Shown in pieces: positions 1 to 6,812 of a stretch of 48,193 nucleotides of DNA (positions are counted from its first letter, which is position 1; every line of letters begins with the position of its first letter). The stretch is from Planctomycetota bacterium. GTDB taxonomy: Bacteria > Planctomycetota > UBA1135 > UBA2386. Below the pieces are notes generated by a model. That model searched no databases, was not told where the DNA came from, and worked only from the letters and a program-made list of their open reading frames with translations. Location: positions 1-48,193 of the forward strand of contig JAEUHS010000029.1 in the NCBI GenBank assembly GCA_016794035.1. The letters run 5' to 3'. Made by a program: the position numbers and the translations under genes.

Positions 1-145
1 CGCCTGGCCGGCCGAGCACCTCCAGGTCGCGCGCTTCCGCCGGGTCGTCGGCGCCCATGCCGACTGCCGGTTGGGCCCCGGCGTGGCGGGCCCCCTCACC
101 GCGGCGGGCGGGATACGGGCGCCGGACGGCGGGCGCGCGCGGCGG
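1..145. other. Probable mis-assembled foldback read (inverted copy of 882-1027)
   Basis: Read on the plus strand, these bases align without gaps to the reverse complement of 882-1027, inside the NUDIX gene. Bases 1-67 differ at 2 positions; bases 68-144 differ at 16. The similarity then vanishes near 145. By my count the 18 differences are 8 T to G, 5 C to G, 4 A to C and 1 C to A, with no transition at all, and only 2 fall in third codon positions. The length, the one-way decay and the bias towards loss of signal fit one roughly 150-base short read with a failing 3' end, wrongly joined to a contig end. A natural diverged duplicate should show transitions and synonymous bias. Confidence 0.8.
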
Positions 146-442
146 CTCGTCGTCGGGGCGCGCCGGGGCGAGCGCCGGTTCCGTGGCCGGCGCCGGCTCC
201 GGCGCGGGGGCAGCCGGCGCCTCGGTGCGCGTCGGCGGCGCCGGCGCCGGGTCGACGGGCGCCGCCGCCACATCCGTGGCCGGCGCCGACCCGGTGGCCA
301 CCGCCCCGCCACCACCGAACCAGCCGAGCCCGCGCCCGGCGAGCACCAGGGCGATCGCGAGCAGCACGACGAAGCGCGACCGCCGCCGGCGCGGCGCGCG
401 CACGGCGGCCGCCGAGGAGTCGGGAGCAGTGGGTTCCGGCAT
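2..442 (-). CDS. Partial membrane protein with N-terminal anchor and Pro/Ala-rich linker
   Basis: The frame starting with MPEPTAPDSS stays open to the window edge, but only 146-442 is likely native because 1-145 looks artefactual. The protein has about 20 Ser/Ala-rich residues, a basic patch (RRRRSR, about residues 19-24), one hydrophobic helix (FVVLLAIALVLAG, about 25-37), then a long Pro/Ala/Glu-rich segment. This is the layout of a signal-anchored envelope protein with an extended periplasmic spacer, as in TonB-like or SPOR-type proteins. The functional C-terminal domain is missing, so no role can be assigned. It lies 65 bases downstream of the NUDIX stop on the same strand. The ATG at 442 has no clear ribosome site; the open frame extends further upstream without another ATG. 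Confidence 0.55.
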   Translation of the reverse strand, partial: MPEPTAPDSSAAAVRAPRRRRSRFVVLLAIALVLAGRGLGWFGGGGAVATGSAPATDVAAAPVDPAPAPPTRTEAPAAPAPEPAPATEPALAPARPDDEPPRAPAVRRPYPARRGEGARHAGAQPAVGMGADDPAEARDLEVLGRPG

Positions 443-507
443 CGGCGCATTGTCGCCGCTGGCGGCGTCGGCGCAGCATGCGCGGCGCAGTTCTGCCGGC
501 CCGGCGA

Positions 508-1071
508 TCAGGCGAACCCCAACACCGCGGCCTTCCGGGCCAGTCGCAGCACGCTGCTCTCGTCGGTCAGGCGCCCGAGTTCGGCGGCCGGGACCCAGCG
601 CAGGTCGTTCGACTCGGCCGAGGTGACCAGCGGCTGGCCCGCGGCGGCGCGCAGCAGGAAGCGCACGTCCCAGTGTTCGTGCCGCGGCTCGCGGCCGCGC
701 GCCGGGATCGGGTGCACGTCGAGGTCGAGCGGCACCAGGCCATCGGCGCCCCAGGTCGCGAACGTGAACTGCTGCATGCCCGACTCCTCCTGCGCCTCGC
801 GCAGCGCCGCCCGTTCGATCTCGGCTTCGCCGTCGACGTGCCCGCCGAGCTGCAGCCAGCGGCCGAGCTTGCGATGGTGCGTCAGCAGCGCGCTGCCGCC
901 GTCCGGCGCCAGGATCCAGGCCGACGCGGTGATGTGGCCCGGCACGCAGGTGCGCAACAGGCAGTCGGCATGGGCGGCGACGAACCGGCGGAAGCGCGCG
1001 ACCTGGAGGTGCTCGGCCGGCCAGGCGACCTCGTAGCGCTGCAGCAGTTCGTTCAGGTGGCGTCGATGCAC
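508..1071 (-). CDS. NUDIX hydrolase
   Basis: A 187-residue NUDIX-fold protein that probably hydrolyses a nucleoside-diphosphate-linked substrate; the substrate cannot be told from sequence. The NUDIX helix is clear, with REAQEESGM matching the REUxEExGU core and a GGHVDGEAE segment before it. The first Glu of the strict G-x5-E spacing is replaced by Ala, with Glu on either side, so the box is slightly off consensus. The start is a GTG (VHRRHLNELL) inside the last codons of the acyl-CoA ligase gene, giving a 19-base overlap and probable translational coupling. Continuing the ligase frame instead would give a longer open frame without NUDIX homology. The segment around residues 16-64 was copied into the artefact at 1-145. 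Confidence 0.85.
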   Translation of the reverse strand: MHRRHLNELLQRYEVAWPAEHLQVARFRRFVAAHADCLLRTCVPGHITASAWILAPDGGSALLTHHRKLGRWLQLGGHVDGEAEIERAALREAQEESGMQQFTFATWGADGLVPLDLDVHPIPARGREPRHEHWDVRFLLRAAAGQPLVTSAESNDLRWVPAAELGRLTDESSVLRLARKAAVLGFA

Positions 1072-2621
1072 GGCCCCATCGTCGCGCGCAGCGCGATCTC
1101 GTCCACCTTGCCGTTCTGGTTGTGCGGCAGCGCCGCCAGCACGCGCACGACCGCCGGCTGCATGTAGGACGGCAGCCGCGCGCGGCACTGCCGCTGCAGC
1201 CGTTCCCGCAGGCCCGCATCGGCCGGGTCGCCGGCGACGACCAGCACGATGCGGTGCCCGTCGGGCCCGCCCGGCAACCCGAACACCGCCACTTCGCCGA
1301 TGCCGGCCATGCCGGCGACGGCGACCGCGACCTCGTCGGGCGACACCCGGTGGCCCTGCACCTTCAGCAGGCGATCGGCGCGGCCGACGAAGTAGTGCCG
1401 CCCCTCGGCGTCGCGCCGCACGATGTCGCCGGAGTAGACGACGGTGCCACCACCGCCGCGCGGGTCGGCGCGGAAGCGCGCGGCCGTGTCCTCGGGCCGC
1501 CGCCAGTAGCCGCGCGCGACCAGCGCCCCGGCATGCACGAGCTCGCCGGTGGCGGCGCCGGCCAGCACTGCCCCGGTCGCCTCCGACACCAGCAGCAGTT
1601 CGACGCCCGGCAACGCGCGGCCGAACGACTCCGGATGCCGATCGAACTCGGCCGGCTCGAGGAACGCGCTGCGGAACGCCTCGGTCAGTCCGTACATCGC
1701 GAACACCCGCACGTGCGGCCAGCTCCGGCGCACGACCGCGGCATCGCTCGGCCGCAGCGCGCCACCGCTGTTGGTGACGTAGCGCAGCGACGCGCCGTCG
1801 GCCGGCTGCAGCGCCCCGCTGTCGAGGCCGCTGGCCACCTCGTGCCACAGGGACGGCACGCCGGCGAGTCCGGTCGGCCGCCAGCGCCGCAGCAGCTGCG
1901 CGAGTTCGCCGGTGCCGAGGTGGTCGGCCGCGGTGATCCGGCAGCCGACGTGCAACGCGGACAGCAGCTGGTTGAGCCCGTAGTCGAAACTGAGCGGCAG
2001 CAGCGCCAGCAGGTGGTCGCTGGCGTCGAGGGCGAGGTAGGTGGCGACGATCGCCGCGCCCAGCGCCAGGTTGTGGTGGTCCTGCACGATGCCCTTCTGC
2101 AGCCCGGTGCTGCCGCTGGTGTAGAGCAGCACCGCCGGCTCCGTGCCGGCCGGCGGCGGCAGTTCGTTTCCGGGGCCGTCGAGCGCCGCGAACGGTGCGC
2201 TCGGCAGCGGCAGGTCGCCGTCGTCGACGCGCCACAGGCGACGCCCACCGAGCGCGCGGGCCGGCTCCCGCAGCGCGACCAGCCGCGTCGCGCTGGTGAC
2301 GATCGCGAACGGTTCGCTGTCGGCCAGCACGTGCGCGACCTGGTCGTCCTTCAGCTTGCCGTGCATCGGCACCGCGAGGCCGCCGGCCGCCGCTGCGGCC
2401 AGGATCGCCACCGCCTCGTCGACCGACCGGTGCAGCAGCACGGCCAACCGATCGCCCGGCGCGAAGCCCGCGGCGCGCAGCCCGGCGGCCGCGCGTTCGA
2501 CCCGCTGCTGCAGTTCGCGGCCGGTCACCGCGCGGTCGCCGACGCCGAGGCAGACGCGCTCCCCCACGAGCTGCCCCGCCCGTCGCACCAACGTCAGGAG
2601 ATCCGGCGCAGCGAGCGGCAT
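1053..2621 (-). CDS. AMP-forming acyl-CoA ligase, exosortase-associated type
   Basis: An adenylate-forming enzyme of 522 residues that activates a carboxylic acid with ATP for transfer to CoA or a carrier. The P-loop-like signature YTSGSTGLQKG, the A5 region MYGLTEAFRS, the A7 SGD motif and the C-terminal NQNGKVD lysine motif are all present. The wording around these motifs (LPLSFDYGLNQL, TNSGGALR, GLTEAFRSAFL, YMQP) is close to what I recall of the acyl-CoA ligases found beside exosortase systems, so I place it there rather than with general fatty-acyl-CoA synthetases; this is from memory. The substrate is unknown. I chose ATG 2621 (MPLAAPDLL) because the upstream GTG/ATG options extend into the hairpin at 2649-2678. 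No exosortase or other cluster gene is visible within the window. Confidence 0.82.
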   Translation of the reverse strand: MPLAAPDLLTLVRRAGQLVGERVCLGVGDRAVTGRELQQRVERAAAGLRAAGFAPGDRLAVLLHRSVDEAVAILAAAAAGGLAVPMHGKLKDDQVAHVLADSEPFAIVTSATRLVALREPARALGGRRLWRVDDGDLPLPSAPFAALDGPGNELPPPAGTEPAVLLYTSGSTGLQKGIVQDHHNLALGAAIVATYLALDASDHLLALLPLSFDYGLNQLLSALHVGCRITAADHLGTGELAQLLRRWRPTGLAGVPSLWHEVASGLDSGALQPADGASLRYVTNSGGALRPSDAAVVRRSWPHVRVFAMYGLTEAFRSAFLEPAEFDRHPESFGRALPGVELLLVSEATGAVLAGAATGELVHAGALVARGYWRRPEDTAARFRADPRGGGGTVVYSGDIVRRDAEGRHYFVGRADRLLKVQGHRVSPDEVAVAVAGMAGIGEVAVFGLPGGPDGHRIVLVVAGDPADAGLRERLQRQCRARLPSYMQPAVVRVLAALPHNQNGKVDEIALRATMGPCIDAT

Positions 2622-2648
2622 CGGCGACCTGGCGCCTCCGCGAGTGAC

Positions 2649-2678
2649 CGGGCCCGCCACCGGCTGGCGGCGGGCCCG
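2649..2678 (-). terminator. Terminator-like hairpin after tRNA-Glu
   Basis: A perfect 10-base-pair GC stem (2649-2658 with 2669-2678) closes a 10-base loop, six bases beyond the CCA end of tRNA-Glu in the direction of transcription. There is no U-tract after it. It would separate the tRNA from the acyl-CoA ligase gene whose ATG is at 2621. Confidence 0.5.
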
Positions 2679-2683
2679 TCGTG

Positions 2684-2761
2684 TGGTATCCCGGACGGGA
2701 TTCGAACCCGTGTTACCAGAATGAAAATCTGGGGTCCTGGGCCGGACTAGACGACCGGGAC
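2684..2761 (-). tRNA. tRNA-Glu (anticodon UUC), CCA encoded
   Basis: On the minus strand the sequence folds into a full cloverleaf. The acceptor GTCCCGG pairs with CCGGGAT, the D stem is GTCT/GGAC, the anticodon stem CCAGA/TCTGG closes loop TTTTCAT with anticodon TTC, and the T arm has the standard TTCGAAT loop. The discriminator is A and CCA is encoded (2684-2686). It decodes GAA, and GAG by wobble. Confidence 0.95.
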
Positions 2762-2777
2762 GCGGAAGCGGGCGGGC

Positions 2778-2805
2778 AGTCTAGGCACGCCGCGGGTCAA
2801 TGCAA
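2778..2805 (-). promoter_or_regulatory. Candidate promoter of tRNA-Glu
   Basis: Upstream of the tRNA on the minus strand, TTGCAT (2800-2805) and TAGACT (2778-2783) are separated by 16 bases. They resemble the housekeeping -35 and -10 boxes, and the -10 box lies 17 bases before the first tRNA base. The call rests on pattern and position only. Confidence 0.42.
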
Positions 2806-2842
2806 GCCACTGGCACGGCAACGACCCGGCGCCGCGCGCCGA

Positions 2843-3745
2843 TCAGCCCAGGTTCTTCCACTCCTTGATGCTCGGCAGCTCCTGCAGCGACGCGAGGCCG
2901 AAGCGCTCGAGGAACTGCTGCGTGGTGCCGTACTGCAGCGGACGGCCCGGCACGTCGGCGCGGCCGGTGACCTTGACCAGGCGGTGCTGCAGCAGCGTGC
3001 GCAGCATCGGGCCAGCCTTCACGCCGCGGATCGCCTCGATCTCGCTGCGCATCACCGGCTGCCGGTAGGCGATCACCGCCAGCGTCTCGAGCGCCGCCGG
3101 CGACAGCTTCTCGAGCTTCTTGACGCCGCGCAGCCGCTGCAGGTAGGGGAACGTGTCCGGCCCCGACATCCACTTGACGACGTCGCCGGTGCGCGCGAGC
3201 TCGACCGGCAGCCCCAGGCCGCGCAGGTCGGCCTGCAGCAGCTCCAGCGCCTCGGTGACCATCTTCTGCGTCGTGTTGCACGCCTGCGCGAGGCGCAGCA
3301 GCGACAGGCCTTCGCGCGACGTCAGCATCAGCACGAACACGACCTTCGCGACCGCCGCCGCGTCGGCCAGCTCGGGCACCGCCGGCAGCCCCTCGTCGTC
3401 GCCGGGACCGAGGTCCTCCTCGACCTCGACGGCCTCGGCTTCGGCCGCGAGCGCGGCGGCGGCGGCGGCCGCGTCGATGGTCGCGCCGTCGTCGCCATCG
3501 TCGGCGCGTTCGGGCGGCAGGCGGAAGCGCGGCCCCGCCGGCGGCGCCGCGTCACCCGCATCGCCCGACGGCGCCGGCTCCGGCGGCCGCCCGCTCACCG
3601 CGCGGCCCACGGCGCCGCCGCCGAGCTGGTGTTCGGCGACCTGCGACCGCTCGAAGGCGACCAGTTCGTCCGGGCCCTTGCCGCGGTGCGCGCCGGCATC
3701 GGCGGACGTACTGTCCGGGGGCAGTTCACGCGAGATGTCGTCCAT
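2843..3745 (-). CDS. scpB: Segregation and condensation protein ScpB
   Basis: ScpB is the winged-helix kleisin-associated subunit of the Smc-ScpAB condensin, which compacts and segregates the chromosome in the cytoplasm. The conserved part covers about residues 125-290, including LLRLAQACNTT in the first winged helix and LSPAALETLAVIAYRQP plus SEIEAIRGV in the second. At 300 residues it is longer than typical ScpB (about 190-220) because of an N-terminal tail of about 120 residues rich in Asp, Glu, Ala and Pro that looks disordered. It is the last gene of the long minus-strand run, 73 bases after the parvulin lipoprotein gene. Its partner scpA is not in this window. The ATG at 3745 is the only well-placed start I see. 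Confidence 0.92.
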   Translation of the reverse strand: MDDISRELPPDSTSADAGAHRGKGPDELVAFERSQVAEHQLGGGAVGRAVSGRPPEPAPSGDAGDAAPPAGPRFRLPPERADDGDDGATIDAAAAAAALAAEAEAVEVEEDLGPGDDEGLPAVPELADAAAVAKVVFVLMLTSREGLSLLRLAQACNTTQKMVTEALELLQADLRGLGLPVELARTGDVVKWMSGPDTFPYLQRLRGVKKLEKLSPAALETLAVIAYRQPVMRSEIEAIRGVKAGPMLRTLLQHRLVKVTGRADVPGRPLQYGTTQQFLERFGLASLQELPSIKEWKNLG

Positions 3746-3818
3746 TGCGCTGGGTTGTAGCGCACGGCGGGGCAGCTGTCATCGTCCGCCGTCACTTCGC
3801 GTCGGCACCCATCGCGCG

Positions 3819-4817
3819 TCATTTGGGCGACACATCGAGCTCGCCGCGCCAGCGCAGCGTGTAGGCGTTGGTCTCCAGCTGCGACAACGGCCGCTGCTCG
3901 AGTTCGCGATCGATCTCGGCCTGCACCTCGGCGAACGGCACGTCGCGGCCCGGCAGCTGCGCCAGGCAGTAGACCACGAACCAGCGCTGCTCCTCGCCGT
4001 GCCGGCCCTGGAACGGCGCCGACACTTCGCCCGGACGCAGGCCGAACGCGACGTCGACGATCGGATGCTGGAAGCCGCGGCCGAACGGCGGCAACAGGCC
4101 GCCGTCGCGCCGCGACGCGTCCTCGGACCAGCGCAGCGCCAGCGTCGCGAAGTCGGCGCCGCCGCGCACCTTGTCGACGACCTCCTGCGCGGTCTTCGGG
4201 TCCTTGTGCACCAGGAAGCGCACCTGCACGCGGTCCTCGCGCAGCGCCAGGTAGCGGATCACGTAGCCCTGGTAGAGCCGCTGCGCGGTGCGCAGCCGCA
4301 ACGTGCTGCGCCAGTCGGACAGCCGCATGCCGAACATCCGCCAGACATAGGTCTGCAGGTCCATGTCGGCGCCGAGCTCGGCGGCGACCTGCGACGCGAT
4401 GCCGCGCTCCTCGGCCGCGGCCAGCGACTCGACGCGCGCCGGGTCGACGCGGATGCCGTATTGCTGCGCGTGCCGGGCGACGAGGATGTCGAACACCAGC
4501 AGGTCGACGGCCGACAGCGCCAGCTTGGGGTGCGCGCTCTGCAGCCGCGTGTAGGCGTGGCTCTTGCGCAGCACCAGGTCGCCGACGCGCGCGATCTCCT
4601 CGTCGGCGGCGTCGTTGCGCGGCAGCAGGATCTCGGGACCGAACGCGCGGTCGGCGACCGGGTCCTGGGCCTGCGGCGCGACCGACACCGCCGGCATCGG
4701 CTGGCCCTCGGCGCGCTGGCCCGCGGCCGGCACGGCCATCGGCGCCGGCGACGGGGCACCGGCGCAGCCGGTCAGGCCGGCGGCCAGCAGCCAGCGCGCC
4801 CCGCGCCAGCGGCTCAA
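3819..4817 (-). CDS. Parvulin-type peptidyl-prolyl isomerase lipoprotein
   Basis: A 332-residue periplasmic foldase candidate of the PpiC/SurA/PrsA kind. The N-terminus (WLLAAGLTGCAG) has a signal sequence ending in an L-T-G-C lipobox, so it is probably lipid-anchored. A helical region of about 170 residues resembling a SurA N-domain is followed by a parvulin domain (about 205-305) with the typical ADFATLALRWSED, GGLLPPFGRG and LRPGEVSAPF segments. The start is a TTG overlapping the previous gene's stop (ATTGA); there is no ATG before the signal sequence in this frame, so an unusual start codon is required. Its position directly after the pseudopilin genes and the secreted zinc-motif protein suggests folding of exported substrates or of the machine itself, which is inference. 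Confidence 0.85.
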   Translation of the reverse strand: MSRWRGARWLLAAGLTGCAGAPSPAPMAVPAAGQRAEGQPMPAVSVAPQAQDPVADRAFGPEILLPRNDAADEEIARVGDLVLRKSHAYTRLQSAHPKLALSAVDLLVFDILVARHAQQYGIRVDPARVESLAAAEERGIASQVAAELGADMDLQTYVWRMFGMRLSDWRSTLRLRTAQRLYQGYVIRYLALREDRVQVRFLVHKDPKTAQEVVDKVRGGADFATLALRWSEDASRRDGGLLPPFGRGFQHPIVDVAFGLRPGEVSAPFQGRHGEEQRWFVVYCLAQLPGRDVPFAEVQAEIDRELEQRPLSQLETNAYTLRWRGELDVSPK

Positions 4818-6328
4818 TAGGCCTTGAAGCTGCGCAGCCACTTCGTGCCCTGGCAGAGGAAGCACTTGTTGCGCACCAGCTTGCCCTCGGGATCGACCTC
4901 GGGCGTCGTGCCTTCGCCGTAGCACGAGATGCACGGCGACACCGACTGGTAGCTCACCACCAGCTGGCCGCCGAACTCGGCGTAGTAGGCGCGCAGCCAG
5001 CTGGTGCGTTCGGTGCGCGAGGCCTGCCGCCACCAGTCCTCGTCGGTCTGCTCCTTCTCGGCACCGCCCTGGCCCTGCACGGCGGCGCGGCGGCGCTCGA
5101 GCGCCTCGCGCAGCGCGCGCGCCAGGCGTTCGACGTCGCGGCTGTTGCCCTGGTCCTTGGTCGGCGGCGCCTGCGCGGCCTTGGCCTCGCCCTGCTTGGT
5201 GCCCTTGAGGATGCCGTCCTCGCCGAGCACCCACGAACCGATGCCGTAGCTGAAGTGGTCGGTGCGCTTGCCGACCGGGTAGTCGGCGCGCGCGCTCCAC
5301 AGGCTCTGCACCTCGGCCGGCTCGAGCCGCAGCTGCTGCGCGACCCGGGCGACGATGTCCTCGGTCATCTTGCTCTCGGCGTAGGTCTTCGCCGCCATCA
5401 GGGTGACGCCGTCGTCGGCCGCCTTCTTGTCGGCGGCGATCTGGATCGAGCGCCGCCACTGCTCGGCGACCTGCTGCGCCAGGTAGCGCGTGCGGGCGAC
5501 CGCGAAGCGCTTCTTCTCCTGGTCGAAGTCGGTCTTCAGCTTCGTCTGCGGGTACTTCGCCTCGAACTCGGCGATCAGCTTGCTGCCCTTCTCGAAGTCC
5601 AGCAGCTGGCCACGGCTGCGCGACGCCTGGATCTGGTCCAGCAGTTCGCGCTCCTTGGCCGCTTCCTTGTAGCGCTGCAGCCGCTGGGTCATCACCTCGA
5701 GGTGCTGCGGGTTCGCCGAGTTGGCGAGCTTGCGCGCCTCCTCGAGGTGGAACGCCGCGTGGTCGTAGTCACGCACCTTGACCAGGTCCTCGGCCAGCAG
5801 GATGTGCTTGTCCGCCGAGTCGCCGGGCTGCAGCTCGGCCTTGCGCATCTCGTAGAACTCGTCCTTGGTGTAGATCTGCGCGACCGGCACCTCGACCTGC
5901 CGTACGGCGCGCAGTTCGCTGCGCGGGATGCGGTACTGGATGCCCTTCTGCTGCACGACGATGACCTGCGGATCGTCGCGGTCGACGATCTTGCCGATCA
6001 GCGTCTGCTTGCCGCCGTTGACCAGGTAGTCGACCTCGTCGGCGCGCACGCGGATCTCGTCCTGCGTGTCGCCCATCAGGTCCCACTGGCGCTTGATCGC
6101 GGTCGCGCTGGCGGTCGACAGGTGCTCCCAGCGCAGGTCGAGCGTGCCGCCGTTGTCGAGCCGGGTGACGCGGCAGCCTTCGCCGTTCGCGTCGGTGACC
6201 TTGGCCAGCAGCACCTTGCCGTCGGCCAGCTGCAGCGACTGCGACACGGCGCCACCGAGCAGCAGGCACACCGCCATCCAGGCGGCGGCGATCGAGCGGA
6301 GCTGGCGGATCAGTTCGTGGCAGTTCAT
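4814..6328 (-). CDS. Exported coiled-coil protein with DnaJ-like CXXCXGXG motif, unknown function
   Basis: I do not recognise this 504-residue protein. It begins with a signal peptide or anchor (hydrophobic stretch AAAWMAVCLLLGGAVSQ, about 14-30). A beta-rich region (about 30-130) contains repeated short segments that compare a value with a threshold-like wording (LQLADGKVLLAKV, LIGKIVDRDDPQVIVV). Then comes a long helical, Lys/Glu-rich stretch likely to form coiled coil or TPR-like hairpins. The C-terminus has CISCYGEG and, about 16 residues later, CFLCQGTKW, a pair of CXXCXGXG-type motifs as in the DnaJ zinc finger. ATG 6328 has a good GAGGTG ribosome site and lies 4 bases after the gspI-like stop, so the gene belongs to the pseudopilin operon. 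Confidence 0.72.
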   Translation of the reverse strand: MNCHELIRQLRSIAAAWMAVCLLLGGAVSQSLQLADGKVLLAKVTDANGEGCRVTRLDNGGTLDLRWEHLSTASATAIKRQWDLMGDTQDEIRVRADEVDYLVNGGKQTLIGKIVDRDDPQVIVVQQKGIQYRIPRSELRAVRQVEVPVAQIYTKDEFYEMRKAELQPGDSADKHILLAEDLVKVRDYDHAAFHLEEARKLANSANPQHLEVMTQRLQRYKEAAKERELLDQIQASRSRGQLLDFEKGSKLIAEFEAKYPQTKLKTDFDQEKKRFAVARTRYLAQQVAEQWRRSIQIAADKKAADDGVTLMAAKTYAESKMTEDIVARVAQQLRLEPAEVQSLWSARADYPVGKRTDHFSYGIGSWVLGEDGILKGTKQGEAKAAQAPPTKDQGNSRDVERLARALREALERRRAAVQGQGGAEKEQTDEDWWRQASRTERTSWLRAYYAEFGGQLVVSYQSVSPCISCYGEGTTPEVDPEGKLVRNKCFLCQGTKWLRSFKAY

Positions 6329-6332
6329 GTCG

Positions 6333-6812
6333 TCACCTCGATGTCTCGGGCATCTGCTCCCGGAACCGTAGCACACGCGGCCCGAGCGGGAGCTGCCGCG
6401 GCAGGATGCGGTGGAAGACCTCGGTCGTGGCCTCGCCGTCCTCGAGCCAGCGGATCTCGAGCCGCACCAGCCAGACGTCGGGCCGGTTCTCGTCCTGGAT
6501 CGTGGACGCCGACCAGGTCATGCCGGCGAAGCCCGCCGCGGTCTGGTCCTGCAGCGGCACCAGCTCGAGGTCGAGGTCGGTGGCGCCGTCCTGCGCGCGG
6601 CGCACGCCTTCGTACTGCAGCCGGTGCAGCGCGACGTCGCACAACGCCACGGCCTCGAGCCGCGCGTCGGTCGTGCGGCGCTGGGCGACGCTCGACGACA
6701 GCGCGCCGATCAGCGCGGTGACGCCGAACAGCAGGATGCCGAGGGCCGCGAGCATCTCGGCCAGCGTGAAGCCGGCGTCGCGGCGCCGGCATGCTCGCGC
6801 GGGATCAACCAT
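6333..6812 (-). CDS. gspI: Type II secretion minor pseudopilin, GspI-like
   Basis: A 159-residue pseudopilin. The prepilin peptidase site is clear: a basic leader, then G14 followed by FTLAEML with Glu at +5, and a hydrophobic helix through about residue 38. The rest is a small beta-rich periplasmic domain. I call it GspI-like by size, by position next to GspJ and GspK and by the FTLAEM start; family subtype is less certain than membership. Its ATG overlaps the stop of the gspJ-like gene by 8 bases (AATGGTTGA), which indicates translational coupling. A prepilin peptidase is needed to mature it and is not encoded in the window. Confidence 0.82.
   Translation of the reverse strand: MVDPARACRRRDAGFTLAEMLAALGILLFGVTALIGALSSSVAQRRTTDARLEAVALCDVALHRLQYEGVRRAQDGATDLDLELVPLQDQTAAGFAGMTWSASTIQDENRPDVWLVRLEIRWLEDGEATTEVFHRILPRQLPLGPRVLRFREQMPETSR

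Noticed and set aside
1..1027. Natural inverted repeat or mobile-element ends flanking 146-881
   Set aside because: The copy at 1-145 decays steadily with only transversions and stops abruptly, there is no transposase or target duplication, and the bounds fall inside a gene. A read artefact explains this better.
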